A stretch of DNA of 64,000 bases from Synchiropus splendidus (GCF_027744825.2 NC_071342.1:12791501-12855500); one strand, 5' to 3'. Positions 53,401 through 63,559 are shown, counted from the first letter of the stretch. Translations and numbers: made by a program. Notes: generated by a model from the sequence alone, not told the origin.

Positions 53401-56177
53401 ACTCCTGCAGCTCCCTCCTGCACACTTCAGCGATCTGGGAGTTTAAAAAGTAGTTTTTGAACAATGTTGTCCACTAAGACCGCGATTATTTATTGCCTGG
53501 CATTTATCATATTTGTGTGGAGTCACGCTGTACACGTAGTTTCCGGCATCTAGCGCTGAGTCACCTGAGGCGAGAAGCTCGCCCCCTGGGGACAGTTTCC
53601 CGAGACAAGGTGCAGCTCTCCAGCCGGGATCAAGTCAGTGGCCAAAACCCGACTTGCTTGTGTTCACGTCAGACTTTTGAGCCGAACGCACTTTGTCTCG
53701 CGACAGCCGGTCTCAGCTGCTATTTCTGGATTCCAGACCTAATGGAGATCGACTCTTTTGACGGAGCTGTGGGCGAAAACTGCGCATTTTGAGTGCTTTA
53801 AGGATAAATAAAAACCCTCTGGTTTCATAGATTTCATCGCCTCTGATTTAATCTGATTTCAGCCTGTAAAAATCCATGTATTAGCTGTGCTGTTGTGTAA
53901 GCCGCAAGAAACTAGCGGCTTATAGTCCGGAAATTACTGCACATACATTTACTGTTCTTCTTGCAAAGGCTAGAAAAACTCGAACAATATTCAGTTTTAC
54001 AGTTTAAAAATAAATAATTGTTAAAACATTAATCCTTGCTGACAAAATGATATCTACTCACCAAATGATATGAGTTTAGTGACGTTCCTCATTGAATAAT
54101 TCAATGACGGTTGAATCTACGTATATCATCTAAAGGCCAAATCAAAGAACAAAGCATCCTAAATGGCAGCGAACTGTTGAAGTGTTCAAAGTGACAGATA
54201 ATTTGACACTAAAATGAGCTTCAACTGTACCCTCATTGAATCTTTATGGGTCATTAGAAGGCAACCTTTTGATTTTAAACCAATGCAGTGGCTGAGCAAC
54301 ATATTCAAAGCCATATGCTGCGAAAAGAAAAAGCCTCAACATCTTGGTGGCCTCAAATGAGAAAAGCATAAATCACTGTGAGGGAGATGGAGCATGTTGA
54401 GCCTCTGGGAAGGTCGAGCTCCTTTTCTGCATCTTTGAAACGTGAAAAGCAAAATTATAAATTTAGGAAACACAGTGCTGTTAATCAAGCTAATGAGCCA
54501 GAAGAGCCTGATTAACAAGTGAAACCACCACTGTGCTCCAGTCTCTCTGGCAAAGTCTCTTCACCTCTGTTAGTAATGAAAAGCAATTTTACTGTTCCAT
54601 TGAACAGGGTGGTAAAGGTGTTTAAACAGTCCAAAAATATTGCCATTTTATCAATAAACTTGAGTAAAAAAATGAACATATTTAGCCTGTGATATCTCCA
54701 ATTGTAAAGGTGAGTATGAGTGCAAAATGAAAATGTAAAAAAAAACCCATTACAATCTGTCACGATCCATTACCTAGTTTGATCCAATGAGGCTGCTGTA
54801 CTTCCTGTTTCCCCGCATGTTTCTTCTCAGAGTTGTTGCACTCAGAGAAGCAGGCGATTAGGCTGCTCTCTTTAAGTGGAGAGCAGCAGTTGGTCACCAC
54901 ATAACTGTGTCTTTGAGATGCAGTACCAGTCTGTTTCATTATGTTTGTACTGTACATTTTCACCCTGCCGATTACTTCCTACTGTTCCTGTTGTGGATTA
55001 TTCCAGGCTGTCCAGTTATTTTTTTATTTTTACCTGTGAAAGTAATTATTATTTTTAATTTATTTTAAAAAAATATATTTTTCTTTGTTTTTCAGAGGAA
55101 CTCGTAGCAACTGTGCTCAGCCTCTTGTTCGTTTTTGAAACCCTTGCATGAATCATTTTGCATGAATGAATTTTGAGGAAACCTCAAAAACGTCTCTCTC
55201 TCATGAGAAAAGAACACCATGCACAGCTCAAAACAAGCCCTGAGGCGGATGTATGTAAACATCAAGGCGATGGTGATAATACTTTTATTTTTTTTTATGT
55301 TGTTATAGGCCTTCTTAAAGTGACGTTGACTGAGATATGTAAGGTTTCAAACTTGTTTCTGAGACAAAACAACTCAAAATAAGCACTCAACAGTGTGAAA
55401 AACTAACTTCAACAAAGCAACATCATAGGCTTTACATCCTCCGGACACGGGGGGGTAGGGAGCACAAATCCACTAATTCAACTACCGGTACACTTCATGG
55501 GGAAAGAATGTATGAAAATGACAGATTTAAATCGGAATGTTTTACTGTGTTCACAATAGTGACCAAGGATGCTGAGGAGGGGAGTGCAGGTGAGTTGAAG
55601 ATGCTTCGGTTTTCTTTGGGGATGTCTGGGAAGGACAAGATCAGAGACGAGTCTATGAGAGGCAGAGCTCAAGTGAGGGAGAACAAATGGTTTGGTTATG
55701 TGGAAAGGGCAGGACAGTGGGCACGTGGGGCTAAGAAAGGCGGAAGCAGTCAGAAGAGGAAGAGGCCTCCAGAGGTTGACATGAGAAGAGCGCATGTGAC
55801 AAGGAGGATGTGCAAGATGAAGAAGTTGCCAGTGCAGTGGTGTGTTTTTTGGTTGTGCAACCACAATATCTTGACCAATTACGACACTGACAAACAAATG
55901 AAGGCGTTCAGGCTGTAGACTGAAGAAAGAGGGCCGAGCACTGCAAACACATGTCAACATATATTTGGAAGTCAAAGACCGAGGCTACAATCAAGATGGA
56001 ATTGAAGCTCAGGACGGAAGAAAACAGTGGCCTGTGAGGTTGATTTGACTGCAGGCAGGTCAGCTTACCTCTGACACGGGCGGAGACATAAACAGCTCCT
56101 GATGCTGCTCGGTGCCATTATCCCCCGCAATCTCAATCATACATGACCCGCCTTGTTTGCCGAGAGGCAGATTGTAT
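17595..56177 (-). CDS. eys: Eyes shut homolog (EYS/spacemaker), last ten exons
   Basis: A secreted matrix protein with laminin-G and EGF domains. Ten exons join in continuous frame to 901 codons plus stop. Domain order: end of a LamG; EGF pair; complete LamG; EGF pair; complete LamG; EGF pair; terminal LamG; stop. There is no transmembrane helix or GPI-type tail. Perlecan and agrin have only three LamG domains and crumbs ends in a membrane segment, so four alternating LamG units fit EYS best. EYS is made by photoreceptors, acts in the interphotoreceptor matrix and around the connecting cilium, and causes RP25 retinal degeneration when lost in humans. The upstream EGF-rich exons lie beyond base 64000. 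The assignment rests on architecture and remembered family features, not on an alignment. Confidence 0.8.
19027..19080. repeat. Copy of dispersed short repeat (CCACTAGATGGCACTGTT)
   Basis: In the eys intron before the last exon. It shares CCACTAGATGGCACTGTT and the flanking CCTCATTTT and ACCTCAT motifs with the block at 34278-34583. Confidence 0.6.
19210..19371 (-). CDS. eys: eys exon, N-terminal part of third LamG
   Basis: Encodes [20 protein letters not shown] and [20 protein letters not shown], the opening strands of a LamG domain. Acceptor CTTCCAG|, donor GCTG|GTGAGT; phases 1/1. Confidence 0.92.
19446..19618 (-). CDS. eys: eys exon, end of EGF plus next EGF
   Basis: Encodes [14 protein letters not shown] then the EGF CDSEHS...[18 protein letters not shown]...GLHCEK. 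I chose the acceptor CCCCCTGCAG| because it has a strong pyrimidine tract and joins to the previous exon as [13 protein letters not shown] with correct EGF spacing. Donor AAAG|GTCACG is weak. 173 nt, phases 2/1. Confidence 0.88.
19733..19907 (-). CDS. eys: eys exon, LamG end and start of EGF
   Basis: Encodes [20 protein letters not shown] and [19 protein letters not shown]. The LamG Gly-Cys is split by the upstream intron (Q-G|C-I-F). Donor TGTA|GTAAGT, acceptor GTCCAG|; phases 1/2. Confidence 0.92.
19908..23858 (-). other. eys intron with repeat remnants
   Basis: 3.95 kb. Holds the repeat block at about 21010-21180, a GGGATGCTCC hAT-like terminus near 20873, and otherwise unassigned AT-rich sequence. 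Confidence 0.7.
21010..21180 (+). repeat. Dispersed repeat, copy 1 (inverted copy near 60300-60450)
   Basis: Shares GGAGCAGTACCACTGGAAAC, CTCTGCGTT and CTCTGTCC, in the same order, with the reverse complement of the block near 60296-60450. Probably a DNA transposon fragment; family not identified. Confidence 0.65.
23859..24003 (-). CDS. eys: eys exon, LamG middle
   Basis: Encodes [40 protein letters not shown] and FRQGFQG. L/FVGG is the hallmark LamG strand. Donor CAAG|GTAAGA, acceptor TTCCAG|; phases 0/1. Confidence 0.92.
24198..24271. repeat. (CATC)n microsatellite
   Basis: About 74 bp of ATCC/CATC repeats, continuing as a short array at 24745-24762 on the far side of the inserted element. 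Confidence 0.95.
24272..24744. mobile_element. Non-autonomous DNA transposon (hAT-like) in CATC repeat
   Basis: 473 bp bounded by inverted termini CAGTGGC...GCCACTG and flanked on both sides by CATCCATC, an apparent 8-bp target-site duplication (ambiguous because the target is itself a CATC repeat). The outer terminus CAGTGGC with 8-bp duplication is typical of hAT elements. No transposase frame remains. Confidence 0.7.
24884..25050 (-). CDS. eys: eys exon, LamG core
   Basis: Encodes [40 protein letters not shown] and FKKLGWLV. Reads directly into VDGHC of the next exon. Donor CTCGTG|GTGAGT, acceptor TTCACAG|; phases 1/0. Confidence 0.92.
26018..26436. mobile_element. hAT-type MITE with perfect 8-bp target duplication
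   Basis: Termini CAGGCCTGGCCAACC and, inverted, CAGGGGAGGCCAACC. Flanked by ATTTAGAG on both sides (26010-26017 and 26437-26444). 419 bp, non-coding. Its inner half is repeated at 47738-47975 in the same orientation, and a shorter piece near 49310-49370 also resembles it. Confidence 0.88.
28720..28800. repeat. Palindromic TCATGAAGCTTCATGA repeat
   Basis: Perfect 16-bp palindrome at 28731-28746 with a second partial copy near 28769-28781; the same 16-mer recurs at 63564-63579. Confidence 0.7.
29053..29235 (-). CDS. eys: eys exon, LamG N-terminal part
   Basis: Encodes [35 protein letters not shown] and [10 protein letters not shown]. Donor CAAG|GTAAGG; the acceptor follows a T-rich tract (TTTTTTTTTTTCAG). 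Phases 1/1. Confidence 0.93.
31695..31767. repeat. (TA)n microsatellite
   Basis: About 73 bp of uninterrupted TA. Confidence 0.97.
33360..33880 (-). mobile_element. L1-type LINE ORF2 C-terminal fragment
   Basis: The minus strand (33542-33871) encodes a patchy match to the C-terminal region of fish L1 ORF2: [16 protein letters not shown], then [12 protein letters not shown] and LEKLTYL, ending in an F..IW..F-type motif. It is 5'-truncated and followed by a short AT-rich 3' region. Sense with eys. The assignment is by remembered pattern. Confidence 0.6.
34278..34583. repeat. Three-arm fold-back repeat
   Basis: Three copies of a roughly 65-bp unit (TGCCATC..GTGG...GGACACTGTTTCATGAAACC...CCCATCAATA): direct at 34278-34348, inverted at 34394-34460, direct at 34519-34583. 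The inverted copy can pair with either neighbour. Confidence 0.8.
36954..37126 (-). CDS. eys: eys exon, EGF end plus next EGF
   Basis: Encodes [20 protein letters not shown] then [14 protein letters not shown]...[15 protein letters not shown]. 173 nt with phases 2/1, the same size and phases as the exon at 19446-19618. The donor lies about 10 nt from a (GTGC)n repeat. Confidence 0.93.
37435..37610. repeat. Probable LINE-derived fragment
   Basis: Resembles a widespread fish LINE segment with CCCCGGGG...CTCCCCAGC and ACGTAGCCGGAGTACCTC-type blocks. Short and degenerate; family uncertain. Confidence 0.4.
38685..38870. repeat. Probable fish L2/SINE-tail repeat fragment
   Basis: GGACAAGTCGCCAGTCCATT, CTCACACCTATG and CAAACTCCACAC match the order of blocks in a very common fish interspersed repeat. 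Strongly degenerate. Confidence 0.5.
41075..41265. repeat. Dispersed repeat, copy 1
   Basis: AGAGCTGTCAAACCGGTCCTC opens a block sharing TGTTTCAGCTGACACCTGA and CTGGTTA with 44545-44610 in the same orientation. hAT-like MITE style terminus, not proven. Confidence 0.55.
41353..41390. repeat. Imperfect 18-bp hairpin
   Basis: Arms GTCTGACTAAGAGAAATT and AATTTCTCATAGTCGGAC, two mismatches, 2-nt spacer. Confidence 0.85.
44540..44640. repeat. Dispersed repeat, copy 2
   Basis: Shares TTGTTTCAGCTGACACCTGA and the following CCTGCAACCACCGCGGC-like segment with the block at 41075-41265. Confidence 0.55.
46981..47290 (+). repeat. Fragment of the CCGTAATTT element family
   Basis: Contains ATAAGCCGCGGGAC, CTCTCAGCTGCT, GGGCGAAAAC and GCCTGTAAAAATCCAT in the same order as 53060-53939. 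Its termini are missing. Confidence 0.65.
47738..47975 (+). repeat. Second, truncated copy of the 26018 MITE family
   Basis: Matches 26215-26430: ACATGCACAAGAGAC, CAGGGATGTGCTTTAAC, GACCAGCTGTTCAGGTGAG and GACTGGTTGGCC in the same order. Preceded by a different repeat ending GCCTTGTGTTTGACACATGA. Confidence 0.75.
50028..50073. repeat. (TA)n microsatellite
   Basis: About 46 bp of TA. Confidence 0.95.
50380..50452. repeat. (TA)n microsatellite
   Basis: About 73 bp of TA, 310 bp from the eys exon at 50763. Confidence 0.96.
50763..50980 (-). CDS. eys: eys exon, LamG end and start of EGF
   Basis: Encodes [39 protein letters not shown] and [18 protein letters not shown]. This exon spans the FxGC junction that is split by an intron in the downstream repeat. 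Acceptor TTTTTGCAG|, donor GTCAG|GTTAGT; phases 0/2. Confidence 0.93.
51173..52229. mobile_element. hAT-like non-autonomous element
   Basis: Inverted termini TAGCGTTTTTCAACC and, from the right end, CAGTGTTTTTCAACC (two mismatches in 15). This CAGTG-TTTTTCAACC end is familiar from hAT elements. No matching target duplication is visible, so boundaries are approximate. Confidence 0.6.
53060..53939. mobile_element. Non-autonomous DNA element with CCGTAATTT termini
   Basis: Inverted ends CCGTAATTTCTGGACTAT and CAGTAATTTCCGGACTAT with ATAAGCCGC just inside both ends. A partial copy lies at 46981-47290. No target duplication seen. Confidence 0.7.
55560..55850 (+). mobile_element. LINE fragment, second degenerate copy
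   Basis: Plus strand encodes [20 protein letters not shown] and a KWFGYVER motif, homologous to AEMKMLSFSLGVSRMDRIRK of the 1590-2160 fragment. Frame decayed, antisense to eys. Confidence 0.7.
56069..56177 (-). CDS. eys: eys exon, LamG core (most 5' exon seen)
   Basis: Encodes [20 protein letters not shown] and [14 protein letters not shown], reading into [10 protein letters not shown]. Acceptor CTCCTCAG|, donor GAG|GTAAGC. Its first base completes a codon from an exon beyond the window. Confidence 0.85.
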
Positions 56178-58704
56178 CTGAGGAGAGAGGACGCAGTGAG
56201 ATAATATCTGCTCAATATCCCGCAATAAGTCCAGCGGAGCATGAAAAGTAAGAAGGCGACGCTGTGACAGTAATGCAACTGCTAATGTGACCATTGAGAC
56301 TGCATTATAAACTACCCACGTATGACCGTGTATACATTACACACAATGCTTTATGGGAGCTGTAATGCTGTGGGAGATGGGGTAGGAAGCAATGGTGCGT
56401 TCTTTGCCCAAGTGACTGATGAATATGCATTAAACACAAGGAAAGAGGAAACACGTCTCAGAGCTCAATTCAACAGAACCATCCGTTTAGTTTTGCTGAA
56501 AAACCACATCATCGTAACACGTTAAAAAAAAAAAAAAAAAAAAAAAATCATTTTAATGCAAAGCTAATGTGACTGAATATTAGCATACACCTCGGTGCCC
56601 ATTATGTCATCCAGGATGAATTAATTGCAAAACAAGGGCACAGTCTATACATTATAAACGTAATGAGTAGGAAGAGAATGTTATCATTTGACCCTCTCGG
56701 GCTCTCGGGGGAAATTTGGATGGTACCAGTCATTAATGTTGCAGCCGTAATGTTAAGTAGCTGGTCTACTTGTGTCATATTCCAGCTTTGGTGAAGTCAA
56801 GTGATTCTCTCTCCAATCCATCATTGACTTTATCGCGGCAATACATAACCGCAGCCTCTTTAGCGGGCAGGACATTATGCATGAGGCAGTCGGAGCCATC
56901 CCACACACACGGGGGGCGTCTTCATGAGTGGCTCTCCTAATGTCCCCGCTCCATAGCAACGCTCTGTTTATTGTTTGGCTTCCTCCAATTCTGCTAAATC
57001 TGTCCGTGCTGACTTTAAGTAGGAATAAAAAATTAAAAAAAATACAACTCCCTCACATGTCTGCTTTAATGACCAGATGGAAACAATCAGGGCAATTGGC
57101 CTCCTGCTAATTTGAAACAGCCTTCCAGGACGCCTCCCTCAGGCTATCTCACCCAACAACTTCAGGTACGACTAATTACAGCGCCGGAATCTTGAGAGCT
57201 GAGTCACGAGGTGTTGTCGCTTGAGACCGGAGCTGTGCCTTTAAATTGCTTTCAAACAAATCCTCACAGACATATTTAGTATTTTGTCTTATATATATAC
57301 ACATTCAGTGCTTTTGTTTTGGTAAGTGTACAACTGTCCTCACATGTGTCATGTTCCGTGACTAATTGACTTTTTCTATAATGCCTGCGAAAACACTTCA
57401 TGGATTGTTCACTGAAAGCCAGTACTGAGAGAGTTGAGATTATTATAATTAATTATACAACCATATTATTTCATTACACAATCATGATGAAACAGTACAC
57501 GGTGTTTAAAACAAACTGATGCTTGACGTTAATGATGTGTGACAGACATCCGCGGTGTAAACAAGCAGAGATGCAACGCAAACATATCTGCTCGGGCTGA
57601 GGAAAAAAAAAAAAAAAAAGATTCTCAAATATATTGCCGTTTTATTTTGGTCAATATTAAATATTATTATTATTTTTCCCACATTGTGATGGTGGCGAGA
57701 GGTGATGTCCTATCCTTTTCCTGGTAAACGCTAGCATCTGCTGCTCAATAGATCAGCCGATAAAACAGTGCCATTTCGCAAGTGCACCACAGACTGCATT
57801 CATAATATACATATTAAGTCACTTGCCTAGAAAGGTGAGACATAGGAAGTGTGGCTTGATAAAAGCTTCGTATGGGAGAGTTTTATGCCGGTTATGAGAG
57901 AATTGGCAGTCCCTTGCTAACATGTTAGCGCTCTTATAGCCCTGGAGAACTGTAGATACTGGAACAACGCCATCTATGCGCTTGATGGTCATCCTGGGCT
58001 GTAAAACTGCAAGAAAAGTTGTTGGATATTGGTTATTTAATCCAGCTCCCACGGCGCCTCTCACCTGCTACATCTGCACATCACAGGCTCTCAATCATTG
58101 AAACAATTTGGCCCCAAAATATTACTGTCAGAACCTGCTCTGGCACTTTATTATTGTACATTAACTGCCTTGTATATTGAAAAATGAATAATACTAATAA
58201 ATACAATCACGGTCACCACTTTGACCAAATAAAAAAAAAATAGATTATTATTTATTTCTGAATTAATAAATCACAATCGCGATATAAATCAAATCGGGAA
58301 AAGAATCGCAAAATAAACCAGAATTGGGATATAAATCAAATTGTCACCCGAGTATCCGGACATCGCTCCTGGACAAATGCATATCGGCCCAGCGATAATA
58401 TCTGATATAAATTAGGCTTGGAGAACCCCTGGAGCATGTGGACTCAAGTGGCAGTTCACGTTTTCAAAAATCATTCTCCCCCTTATCTTTTTCTAATTGC
58501 ACATCTAAGACTATCTCAGAACCCCACAGAGGATATTTAGAAGATTAGTTTCTTGAAATGAATAGACATTTACTTCCCACAGAGGTAAAAAAAAAGTAAT
58601 GAACATTAAATGCTGAATTTTGTTTTTAAACTTAATCCACAAAAGCTTTGAGGATGGTTTTGAATTAATAACTACTCCAGTCAGTATTAAAAAGACATTT
58701 AGGG

Positions 58705-58740
<36 letters not shown>

Positions 58741-60295
58741 GGATTTGGTAAATACATCGAGGTCATAATACAAAGATCTCATTTTGCTATCAGTGATGTT
58801 GTGCGTTTGGCAACTCATTACACATCAGGATATCACTACAAATCTCCCTCTTGCTGAGGGCATTCAAAGCAATTTTGGTGCTTATTACAGTTGCTTTTTA
58901 TTTGGTGTGTTAATGCAGCAAAGCCCATCCCTACGAGACATGAGCGCGCGCGCGCTAAGCAAACAGGATGATATTACTTGATGAGCTCTCATGAGCACAT
59001 TGAATGCTCCACCAGGCTAATTTACATGGGTCTCGCTTTGAGGCAAAGATGACTATTAATGAAGATGACTGTGACTTCTTTACATAGTCTAGTAGCTCTT
59101 TGCCCCACAGGCTCACACCATCATCGCACACACACACACACACACACAGATGCAAAGACAAACTTGAAGCACAAAGCAGGATGTTGAAGAAATAAACGTA
59201 TGAGGAAAGAGGTCAGGATTATCCTAATGTGCTTTTTCACTGCCTTCCCTTAGCTCAGCTCGCCAACTCTCATAGGACACACAAGTGGAACTTGAGGTAA
59301 AAAGACAAAAAAAAACAACAAACCCGCACATATATGAATATTTCATCGTCTTCAAATAAACAAAAACGCAATCCGGCCGAGATTGTTTGGCTGACTCAAT
59401 CATCATTTATGCATTTCTTCATCTGGCTAATGCTCTAATCGCAAGTGATTTGTCATCTCTAAGATCCCTATTTAGAGCTTCTGCTGCGTGACTAATTCAG
59501 CGCAACTACTCCGGTGCAACTTTTCCAAAGATCAACCCTGAAAAATTACCAACAACGTTAAGGGACCACGTAAATATTTTCAGCTCGCCGCTATTACACA
59601 AAGGTATTTGTTAAATCGGATGGTGGAAGTTTGTCATGCTTGAACGCGCATCCTTGACAGTCCCTTAGAGGAAATTAATGATGAGAGAGGATCATTATTA
59701 AAATATTACCACGGCATAAAACAACCGAGTGTATTGGCGACAGATGGCAGTAAAACATCATACACGGCACTTTCACAGGCATGTTTTCCTCATGATTTCT
59801 CAAATGAGTCACATATGCACGGTGAATTCATACAGCGTACATGCGGCAGTAAACAATGGAATCTTCAAGAGACGGCAGATAATAAAAATAATATGTGGGT
59901 CAAGTATACAGATGAGTGACCCTGAGATTACCTGAAGACAAAATGGAGAGGAAAAATGCTTTCAGCGCCCTTATTTATTTATCAATTTATGGAGGAATGT
60001 CTTTAACATTCTTGACAAGGAGACTGAAAGGCCCAGAACGGTCTTCTTTTTGATCAGTACCGTTGCCACTGTGTTTGCTGTGTCTTTCATCTTTGTCCAC
60101 AGACCTTAAACATCGCAGCACACAAACATGGTGACTGTGGAAGAAGCTCTAATAACATACCTCTTGCACAAAATAGAAAACTGCGGCCGCATTGGTCTGT
60201 AAGGTTGTTAAATATATATAGCAACTAGTGGACAGAGAATTTCTGCCATAGTTATGTCGTCTTCGTATCACATTACAGCGATGTATCGGGCAGTA

Positions 60296-60450
60296 ACGTG
60301 GTTTCCAGTGGTACTGCTCCGTTTGGTCCGTATCCGTGGAGTGGAAACGCGGAGACATATGGACAAAATGAACGCAGATCACGGACAGAAGGTTTCGTCC
60401 GGAACAGTATCCTTAGCTTAAATAGGTCTTTATGGTTCAATTTGGGTCCT
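60296..60450 (-). repeat. Dispersed repeat, copy 2 (inverted relative to 21010)
   Basis: Its reverse complement carries CTTCTGTCCGTGATCTGCGTT and GGAGCAGTACCACTGGAAAC, matching 21010-21180. Followed by GATACGTATCACGATACC-type sequence common in fish MITEs. Confidence 0.65.
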
Positions 60451-61810
60451 TCATATCGGAGGCTGAGTATCGGCAAGGACCTAGCGATACGATACGTATC
60501 ACGATACCTGGGACCCGATACAATATTATCATCATATAGCAATATTACCATACATTGTGATATGCCACCCTGTTCATATAATAATTAAAAGTCAATATCT
60601 AAAATCAAGTTACTGCATATGTTGATCAGAGGATATTGATCATTCAGAGCGCAAATTGAGTAAAAAAAAAAAAAAGCTTCATTTACCAAAAGTGTATCAT
60701 ACCATTTTCTCAAAAAAAAAACAAAAAAAAACGTAAAAAGTGTAACACGCATACACGCAGCCATCATAAAGTGCAACGGGTTTCTTTTCACACTGTCGTG
60801 TCCGTTTAAACAGTGATCTGAACATACAACCTGAAACATATATTATACAGATTGCACTTGTGCTCAAGATAACTGAACCCAGTGAAGAAAATAAAGTGTG
60901 CAGAGTGCTCTTGTAAACAAATTATACACAGCTGACTGCGACTGTGTGCTGGTTTTAGCGACGTTTTAACGGCAGTTTCCACCTTCTCATAAATCTTGGG
61001 CACAGCAGCTTCCGATATGCGGACGCAATATGGTATCCAGTAACATGGCTCCAACGAATGTAGCATCCACCTCAGCTGGGTAAAATGTTCGGATGCCTGC
61101 TGTACAGCTCCTTAGTATGTCTTAGAACAATAAACAAACTACTCTACTCTTGATCTAATGACCATCCTCAGTAATGTTCTCCTCTTAGTCAACAAGATCA
61201 TGATACGCTCTCCTCATTCAAAATCAATGAGTCGCAAAACTGTGGCACATGAAACGGGTCACACGCTGCACTGCGGTACTGGCTGCGTGAGTTCTGCTCT
61301 GGCAGTTGAGACTCGATTAATGTGGTGAGCTCTTGTTCTGCCATTATATCTCCAGCAATACACTTAGACAGTGAAAGCCAAGCTCCCCTGCAGTGGGGTT
61401 CAGAAAAGAATCTTCATGCGAGCAGGTTGGGCCAAGCCTGCTTTCTGCATGAATCTTTTATGGGAGGACTTGTCAATACGGCACAGAAGAGTATGTGATG
61501 GTTGAGTTGCCGCAGAGTTTTGCAGTTTGTCAATAACAAGCCATGCATGAAAGCGTGTGAGATTCTTGCCTACTGCAGTCGATGATTTCAGCGGAACAGA
61601 GAATTATGTTGCATAAATAGTGGGAAGCTGGGTTACTGCAACATACTCATTTATAGAAAATAAATTCATAGATATTTATTCTAAAACTTTTGAGAAACAA
61701 AATGATGTCTAATTATTTTAATTTTAATTATTCTAATTCAATCATAATTCTACTTTTATATTATTGATGATCAATTATTAATATGACTTAGACATTTTTC
61801 TATTATAAAC

Positions 61811-61842
<32 letters not shown>

Positions 61843-62643
61843 AATGCAACTACTACTGATGCAGCAGTAGCTGCTTCCACTTTGAGTAATACTGTAATAA
61901 CAATAATCTATATCTCATAATAATCTCACAGATGCTGCAACAAATCCTCGGCAAATGTTTACCTGGTTTGCACCAGCATTGTGCAGAGACTCACAAATGA
62001 CTATTTGGATTCTGACACTCTGAAATTTAATCATAGCAGAATTGCCCAAAACATCCCCAGAGGAAAACACACCAACATCAAATACCTCGCCGACAACAAA
62101 CATGTCCTCCCCAAATGAAAAATGACATCGCTTCCCCTCTGCGCACACCCCGCTGTGCAATGATACGGCAGCACAGAACAGCCACCAGTGGCCTTTTGTC
62201 TTGCCTTCTTCATCCGCCCCATTGCAATTCGGCGAACTAACTGTCTTTAGAGTATAAAATCGATGTGACAGATCACCATAAATATATGGCCATATCTACA
62301 GATACAGTATCTTGAAGCAACATTGTGAAGTTAATTCAGGGAGGTTTCATTTTCCAGACTATTTTGACTAATTTAAAGAAGCCTACACAACGGAGAAAAA
62401 TGTGGAGGGTGTTTCTAATATACCAAGACTGTTTGTACAATAAAAAACGGGATAGAATGATGGAGACACAGCTATTTGAATCAGGGGTGTACGGTAGTTC
62501 CTGGTTTGCAGCAGGTTTAGAGAGACATTCAGGACCATGGACAGCGCCCAAACTTATTTAACAGTGCTGTGACTCATGAAAATAATACAAAAGAATACAA
62601 TTAAATTATACAATTAGAAGCCTTCAGCTGCTGGACTTTAATA

Positions 62644-63491
62644 TAGGGATGCGCCGATCAGGATTTTTGCTGCCGATCACGATACCGATCAGCCAGCCTG
62701 CTGATCACCACCGATCACCGACACCGATCACATGGATGGACAATAAATTTGTCATCAAAATGATGATCCTTTTGTGTAGATGGTGTGAAAAAATGAAGTT
62801 TAAGTCATTTTAATTCAGCCACATTTTTATGTACCTCTTCAAAGAGGCAAAATGGAAAAAAATGTCAAAAGGACTGAACTGAAAAACATTTCATTTGTTG
62901 CCAGACGTCGCAGTTTGGTGAATCTGTTGCGACTTTGCTATGTCTGTGAAATATTTACATACTGTAGCTGGACTCCGAGACAGAGAGCACTGCATTCATG
63001 AAAGTGCCCACTCCGGACATTTTCAAAGGTTTCAGATTCAGGTGGCTAACGAATGCTGCACCAGACTCCAAAACGGCAATGGTTCCACTCATTTCTGTCT
63101 CTGCGTAAAAGACACCTGAGAAAGAAAGTCGGGTGTTGCTAAGCATCAGCTGAGCTAACGGCTGCTGAGGATCCTGTGGTCTCACTTTCATGAGCCCTGA
63201 AAACTCTCTGTTCTCCAGCAAGTGCTGGCAATAAATGGCATAATTCATTTTAATTTTCTTGTGCATGTGCTGCAGGATGCAAACTTTTTATGGCAGACTG
63301 AAAGAAGCTGCACAGCAGAGATGCTTCTGCCCAGTGAGCAGGGAGTAGGGAGGAGCGGCCGCATCACAACCAGCGGGGCTTCATCTGACACACGTGATTG
63401 GTTGTTGTGATCGGTAGGTAGTGATTGGCATTCACCATCACACTGAAATCTGCCGATCACGATCAGTGACCGATCAATCGGAGCATTCCTA
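62644..63491. mobile_element. hAT-like non-autonomous element
   Basis: Inverted termini TAGGGATGCGCCGATC and, from the right end, TAGGAATGCTCCGATT. Flanks CTTTAATA (62636-62643) and GTTTAATA (63492-63499) agree at 7 of 8 bases. Sub-terminal CCGATCAC motifs recur at both ends. A minus-strand frame inside has no recognised transposase motif. Confidence 0.78.
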
Positions 63492-63559
63492 GTTTAATAT
63501 TTTAGTCCAGATGTCATGTTCTGTTCCCTGTTTATCCAGTTATTCCTGTTAATAGTGTT

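Larger units (their letters stand above)
50981..56068 (-). other. eys intron (5.1 kb) with two DNA elements and a LINE piece
   Basis: Holds elements at 51173-52229 and 53060-53939 and a LINE remnant near 55560-55850. The frame beginning at 52599 has no recognisable domain. Confidence 0.7.

Noticed and set aside
57819..58064. 81-codon minus-strand frame in the eys strand
   Set aside because: No LamG, EGF or other family pattern, and splice phases do not fit the exon at 56069.
62955..63266. 103-codon minus-strand frame inside the hAT-like element
   Set aside because: No transposase catalytic motif or zinc-finger cysteines; treated as non-coding element DNA.
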